From the NCBI GenBank assembly GCA_016808115.1, contig JAEQBH010000721.1, positions 148,480-212,479 on the forward strand: a DNA stretch of 64,000 bases. The letters are read 5' to 3'. Positions 57,898 through 64,000 of this stretch are shown here, piece after piece; the first letter of the stretch is position 1, and each line of letters begins with the position of its first letter. The translations under genes were made by a program, and so were the position numbers. Source of the DNA: Tetrastigma voinierianum. Its lineage: Eukaryota; Streptophyta; Magnoliopsida; Vitales; Vitaceae. Under the pieces are notes generated by a model. That model was not told the DNA's origin, did not search any database, and saw nothing but the letters and a program-made list of their open reading frames with translations.

Positions 57898-57908
57898 GTT
57901 TATAAGAC
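57898..57908 (-). promoter_or_regulatory. TATA box of the thaumatin-like gene
   Basis: On the minus strand CTTATAAAC lies about 70 bases upstream of the ATG at 57,828, a normal distance for a plant core promoter with a short leader. Confidence 0.6.
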
Positions 57909-59654
57909 AGCAGGTTTGAGTGGAATGGTTTATAGAGAGAAGGCAAACTGCTTGCTTCTTTTGCTTTTTTCTTTTCATCTTCAGTTTTTCCTTCTAAGTT
58001 AATCTCCTTTTCCCTTCACTTCTGAGAGAAAAGGGCATATATCCATTGCTTCGAACTGGGGTTCTTGTTTCTACCTATCAAAACGCTGTTTGATTATTAT
58101 TATTATCATTTTCAAAAAGAGATACTGCTGTTCTGAACTTAATGAGCTTATCTTATCTCCCTAGTGGGATCCTACCTCGTATGATCTCTCTCAGTCAGCT
58201 AACATAGCTCGCTTTATCGAACATGCTCATATTCTCTCTATGGTTGATCAGATCTCGAATTGGATCCCTTCCCTTTCGGATCTTACATGGTCGATGGATT
58301 CCTCAAATTTCACCCACATCTGGAAAATCAGGCATCTTCTCTGGATTGCTCAAACAATTTGTTTGGAAGTTAAGAAAATCCAATTACGTGATGGAACATT
58401 CTCAAAGAGTTAGAATTCTGTTTGATGTAACTTCTGAGAAAAGTTGATATAGGGTATCAGTATTATTATTATTTTTATTTGGCATGTTAAAAGGGATTAG
58501 GAATAAACTAGGAGAATTAAAGCGGTATCGTCTTTTGGGCTTTGGCAATAAAATATGGGCAAAAAAATCTCCATCATCTTGGGTCCTGAGAAAAGAGGGG
58601 TGGGTGGGGTGGGGGTGTTTTGATGAAGAAATGAGGGGAAATACAAATACTATGCTCTTAAAACTTTCTAATGCTTGTGGGGGAAGATGCCCTCTTTTGT
58701 GACCCGGGAGCGCATTTCAGCACAAAATTAGACTTAAAGCTTGTTTGTTTAAACATAAAAACAAAGAGGCTTTTTTTTTTTTTTTAAGGAGGAGGACGAG
58801 GAGGAATCCTGTAGTGTAGACCATCAATGGAGTCTCCACTACATTTTGGTGGGCACGTAGGCAGGCAGGCATAAAGTGCCATTGTTTTGAGCCCCAAACC
58901 ACCCCTTAATTTGAGTTGATTCACTGTCCGAAATCATTTCATAATCGGCTTTCTCTCTCTCTCTTTTAATGTCTAATGATAATGATTTTCAGCTAGACGG
59001 AAAAGCAGCAACACATCATGACAATCTGTTATAACATTGTGAATCGATGTCCAAAATCCGTATCACAAATTAGTAAATTCCAAAACCCATCCCCTGTCAC
59101 AATATATAACGAATCAAAACTACATGTGGAGTGTACACCGCACTTAGATGATTGGATATGAATTTTATGTTACTACATTTCAATATTTTCTATTTTAAAA
59201 TAAAACATATCATATTATTTATGATTATGATTAAATACTAAAATTTATATTATATTATTCAATGCATAAAAAATAATGTGTATGTAATATATTTATAATA
59301 AACAAAAAAAAAAGTTTTTCAGTTTAAACAATAGTAAAATTAATTTTTATAGACTTTATTATTACTTAATTTATGTTTATGTTTGGACAAACTCATCATC
59401 TCAAACTTATTTATCTTTTATCTCAAATTCGGTTTATTAGAGACGAGATGGTGGGACAAGAATCATAAGATGGGATGTCTTCCTATCCAATAACGTTGGC
59501 ATAGATTGTTTCTGTTTTTGTTTCAATGAATTTTTATATTTTTTATTTGTTAGGGGACAATTTTGTATTGTAGATATTAATCGTGTTAATATCTTTGCAA
59601 TTTTTAATGTGTGTGATTGATTTTATGTTTAAGTTTTTAATTAAGAATAAAGAA

Positions 59655-59694
<40 letters not shown>

Positions 59695-60630
59695 ATAAAT
59701 ATCATATAAATATTTGATTTTGAATGACTATAATGACACACTGACATAACAATGTTGGTCTATTTAAGGTAGCTGCTACTTTCTCACTATTAATGATTAC
59801 GATGTACGCTGCCTTTCTCATTATGTTCCCATAAATGTTTCACTCAAGACAAATGTAAATCATCACTCTCCTCGACCCTCTCTTCGTCTCTTTCCTTATC
59901 TCTCTCTAATTCTTTGATTTACAACATCAAAGATCGCACGGGAAGTTCTGCATGTAAAATGCAAAACTTAAAAGGTATATTTCTCTTAATTTTATTTTTT
60001 ATTTTATTTATTTATTTATTTTTGATTCAATCTTCCATACTCAAGCCTATGATGCAAACCACTGATAGCTTGAAACCATCTTTAAGATTAATACGCCTTA
60101 TAAATTGATAATGTACTCAATCTTCCATGCAGTTTATCCAATATTATTCCTTCAGAACTGAACTAATATCTGCCTGCTTGAAAACAAAAAAAAAACTAAG
60201 TCACCGTTTAAACTGAGAGAAGAAGAAGGCTATCAGTAGTCCTGAATACTGCCCTAAGCTTACAGCATAAAATAAAAAAATAAAAAAAAAATTTTATATA
60301 TATTCAGTTCTGCCTCAAGCATGTTAGTGTTCACACCAAACAGTTTTAAATAATAATAATAATAATAATAATAATATTTCGATATTTTATTTGAATATAT
60401 ATATATACATAATAATAATATTATTATTATTTTTCTAACTTTTAGAAGGATAGTTATACAATCTCGCTTTATCTTCGAATAAAATAATAATCAAATTTTT
60501 ATAGATTCGAACTGATCTAAAATTTTGATCTCAAAATGCTACCAATTGAGCTCAATTACTATTAATAAATTTTAACTTGTAATCTTCTTATATTCTTTTA
60601 CTTATTAATTATATTAATTATTTCGTAGAA
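57909..60630. other. Non-coding, AT-rich, microsatellites
   Basis: Upstream flank of the thaumatin-like gene and the approach to the last copia. It holds (TA)n at about 59,659-59,692, (AAT)n at about 60,346-60,377 and T/A runs. Open stretches at 58,223, 58,484 and 59,914 show no recognised domain. No LTR for the copia at 60,631 was identified here. Confidence 0.6.
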
Positions 60631-63600
60631 ATGTCCAACATTACAAGCTTGAATTTGTCACTCGACATTTCGCAAAAATTATTTATCTTTGGATTCTGAC
60701 AAATCCACTTTGACGCATGAATTCGAAATACTATCAAGAAGGAAACAGCCGTATCCCCAAGCAGGATCGCCGTGCCTTAATTTTCATTCGTCATCATATC
60801 GATGCAAGTTTGAAAGAATATCTTACTGCTAAAGATCCATCGAATCCTCCCAATAATTTGAAAGAATCCATATGACCATCAAGACTGCATTACTTCCAAA
60901 AGCCCGTTATGATTTGGCCTGGTATTTACATTTCACAAGATTTTAAGTCAGCCAGCTGATCATAACCTCATTATTTTCAAATTAGCTCTCAGCTAATTAT
61001 GGAGAAGATCGAATGATGAGGACATGCTCGTAGAAAACTTATACTATTCTTCATGCCTCTAACATGCTCCCCGCAGCAGCACATAGAGAGCCATTGCTTA
61101 AGCGTATATTCAAAGCACTACGCCTCCTCAGAATGAGCAAAATAAACGAACCGTTATTAAAAATCATCAATCTCGCTCCCATTGGTCCCTGTGATCACGC
61201 CCGAAGCCAATGCTAAGCATCAATTTCTATTCATAAATACGGACGAGGGCGTGATATCATTACGGGCGGTGGCGAGGCCGAGGCAGTTGGTCGTGGGTCA
61301 GAGTCGTGGTCGCGGGTTTACATAACTCTTAATCGGTGAAATTTTAATCAATCTCAAATAAGAAAACAACTCTAACAACTTAAGTCGCTCTATTCGTAGA
61401 CATTAATGAAAGATACCGTATTACATAATGTACAAGCATAAGGAAATCGAATGCTATAGATGTAATGAAAGGTCATTGGTCCCGCATTGGCTGCATTCGC
61501 CAAACATTTGGTTGATCTTTATCAGCCCATTAAAGGAAAGAATCAAATTGAGACAAATTTTATCGATGGCAATGACATAAATGAATTTTAATGACTATCA
61601 AGTCTCTCCTAAAGAAGATGGCAACCGTAGAGTAATGCAAAATTCTTCATGATGAGAGGCAAAGGCCTTTTAACTAATTTTTGATATTTCGATTTCTTTC
61701 TGAGATCCAAGTGAAAATCTAGACCATTTGATCGTGGTGGCAATGTTTGCTATGATTGGATTTATAAGATCATTATATTACTTTTCTGTATGTTAGTTTA
61801 TCTAATGCAAACTTTGATTTTATATCTACATTTTTGTTTTTCTTTAAGATATATGGATTTCTTTCAACTTGATCAATTATATATCATTCGAGATGAATGT
61901 TTTGTCGAATGTGCTTTCACAATCACACAATCCTACTAATACGAAATATTTTTCAAACTTAACATTAATTTCATCTAATGTCCAAACTATCTCAGTCCCG
62001 CTGACCTAATTAAAGGTCTTAAGAGCTACAATCGTCTTTCATTTATCGGTACCAAGTTCAAATTAATAATGCCCTTTTATTCTAATAAATAGAAATTTAC
62101 TTAGTTTCGATATTCGCGTAAATGATATCACATTGAAACTATGCATCGTGGATGGAAATGGAGTATTTACTCATTACTTCTATTATTGGGCAAAAACAAA
62201 TCTTGGAACAAAACGGCTTTATCATGTGTGGGTTATATCAAACAACTATAAGGCCTATTGAATCCCATGCTATAATAAACTTAAGTTCAATGACTCTAAA
62301 GATTTATATTATGGCATGAACGGCTTGACATCCGGATTCTCCATGATGCGCTGTGATAGTTACAAATTCTAACGGGTGATCCATTAACAAGGCATAAATT
62401 CTAACATCTCATGATTTTAATTGTGCCGCTTGTTCTCAAGGCAAATCGGACATGTAATCATCTTTACTAAAGCTGTGGTCCGACTCCCCCGCTTAGAACG
62501 ACTAAGGATATTTCAGGGCCTATTCACCCACCCAGCTGGACCCTTTCGCTATTTTATGGTCTTAATTGATGCTGCCCACTGATGGTCTCATGTATGCCTT
62601 CTTTCTACCAGAATGTCGTCATTAGACACTAGCTCAAATAATTCAATTAAGGGCCCACTTCCCCGATCACCCTATCAAGACAATTCGCCTTGATAATGCC
62701 GGTGAATTCTCATCTCGCCTTCCTTAATTATTGCATGTCAATTGAACATGTTCAGTCACCTAATCAAGCCATGTTCATACTGTAATTCGTCAAGCAACTT
62801 TATTAAACGCTCCGCTAATTGCTGGGACCTTTACTTTGGAAACCAAATTGCCTTTATTTCCAAGACGGGGGCATGCTATTATTCATGCTACTGGGTTAAT
62901 TCTCCGCTTTACGACCTACAAACAAATCAGGATTTATCACAATTCCAACTTGTTTTAGGTTACCAACCTAATATTTCACATCATCTACGTGTTGCCAGCC
63001 GCTGATGTTCCTATCGCTTCCCACACACGACTCCAACCAGTCCTCAACGCCGCCGTATTTATGTGTTGGTTTTCTCAATCTCATCTATTATCACCTATGT
63101 CGAGCCTCTCACAGTGAGGTTTTTATCGTCGATTTATGATTGTCATTTTAACGAAATGTTTTCCGCCATTAGGGGGAGGAAAGCCAATTCCGTAAGAACG
63201 GCGAAAATTACAATGAATGAATCATCTTACTCCCATTTTGACCTCCCACAAAGCAACTCGAACTAGAGGTTCAAAAGATACCCATTTACAAGATCTTGCA
63301 AATCGATTACCTGATGCATTTATTGATTCAACAAAAGTTACAAAATCACATATACCACCAAGAATATCCCAAATAGGAACTGAAATTCCAATGGAAAAAT
63401 CAAATATAGCATGGCTAATGAGCCTAAGCCACAATTAAAAACGTATGCACTCTTGGCTCAAAAGACACAATTCCTAGAAAAAGAAAAATGTTAAATTTAA
63501 TACTCCTCAAGAGACGCCCGAAGAGCATACAAATGAAAAGGATTGACAAATATAAATAATGAACTAATAGCCCCGTGAGGCATCAATTGATCATTTATCT

Positions 63601-64000
63601 CATTTAGTTTGAAAATTCTGGTGACATAACAATGAAGAAATCTCTATCAATTATATACATAAGGGTAAAATCTGGAATCGAAATACTACCCTTATAGATG
63701 ATGCTTTTTCTTTCCAAGTGCTACAGACATCATAAATAATGATGAAGATCAAGAGCCACAAAATATAGATGAATGTCGACAATAAATGATCAAGTTAAAA
63801 TGGAAAGAAGCAATTCAAACAGAGTTAAAGTCCCTGGTTAAACGAGTATTCACCAAAAGTAGCCTAAACACCTAAAGACATAAAACCTATCGGATATAGA
63901 TGGGTCTTGTTCGAAAGCTTAAATGAGCAAATAAAATAAATATGATATAAAGACGCCAGGCCCAAGGTTTCTCACAAAGCACTGAATTGATTATGAGGGA
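60631..64000 (+). pseudogene. Ty1/copia polyprotein of a distinct lineage (family E), runs off window
   Basis: Gag begins at MSNITSLNLSLDIS (60,631) with later frame changes. Fragments resembling LKARYDLAW, a GRG-rich stretch (about 61,240-61,320) and a zinc knuckle, KCYRCNERSLVPHWL with the pattern disturbed (about 61,445-61,490), are followed by NQIETNFIDGND. Integrase: GPIHPPSGPFRYFMVLIDAA (about 62,515-62,575), SHVCLLST, then IKTIRLDNAGEF (about 62,675-62,710) and LVLGYQPNISH (about 62,950). A post-integrase region, TYVEPLTVRFLSSIYDCHFN, falls at about 63,090. RT starts near 63,790 (VKWKEAIQTELKSLVK) and reaches GYRWVL before the window ends. Stops and frameshifts are dense. It differs from families A-D in gag and integrase style. 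Confidence 0.87.

Overview
The window looks like intergenic and pericentromeric-type DNA from a dicot plant. It is AT-rich, has no bacterial-style gene packing, and most of it is retrotransposon and hAT transposon wreckage around a few decayed plant genes. A 5'-truncated LINE at about 7.05-7.59 kb has an ORF2 C-terminus of a type I associate from memory with grapevine (Vitis), so a Vitaceae genome is my best guess. That guess is an inference, not a proof.

Layout. (1) 1-2,147: the 3' part of a + strand Ty1/copia element with its 3' LTR. (2) About 2,148-6,512: a + strand hAT transposon with a broken BED/DUF659/dimerisation transposase. (3) 6,513-12,138: non-coding DNA with a LINE tail carrying a 16-bp target duplication, a tiny second LINE tail, and local tandem duplications. 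(4) 12,139-33,858: one minus-strand copia element (family A) stretched to about 21.7 kb by three insertions: a + strand copia (12,288-19,983, itself holding a solo LTR and a small hAT element), a 5.1-kb hAT element (22,059-27,149), and a 3.8-kb long LTR-like block (29,574-33,397) with an unusual hairpin-repeat array. (5) 33,970-49,274: a second minus-strand copia (family B), split by a 1.6-kb solo LTR (37,344-48,309). That solo LTR was later hit by two + strand copias (37,857-43,412 and 43,701-47,509), and the 3' LTR of the first of these was hit by another solo LTR (41,992-43,295). (6) 49,275-60,630: the least repeat-laden stretch. It holds a tandem miniature LTR element (52,284-53,576), a decayed four-exon 2-oxoglutarate/Fe(II) oxygenase of the SRG1-like type (minus, 55,544-54,073), and a thaumatin-like PR-5 gene (minus, 57,828-56,997) with an intact 3' half and frameshifts in its middle. 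(7) 60,631-64,000: a degenerate + strand copia of another lineage that runs off the window.

No intact autonomous element and no certainly functional gene was found. The best-preserved coding parts are the thaumatin C-terminus and single exons of the oxygenase. Insertion junctions, several with readable target-site duplications (perfect 8-bp CTTAGAAC, perfect 5-bp CCTTC, near-perfect 16-bp LINE duplication), give a relative order of insertion events.

Limits. Domain calls rest on reading translated motifs by eye. Boundaries without a stated target duplication are approximate. Species and lineage names are from memory, and no search was run.
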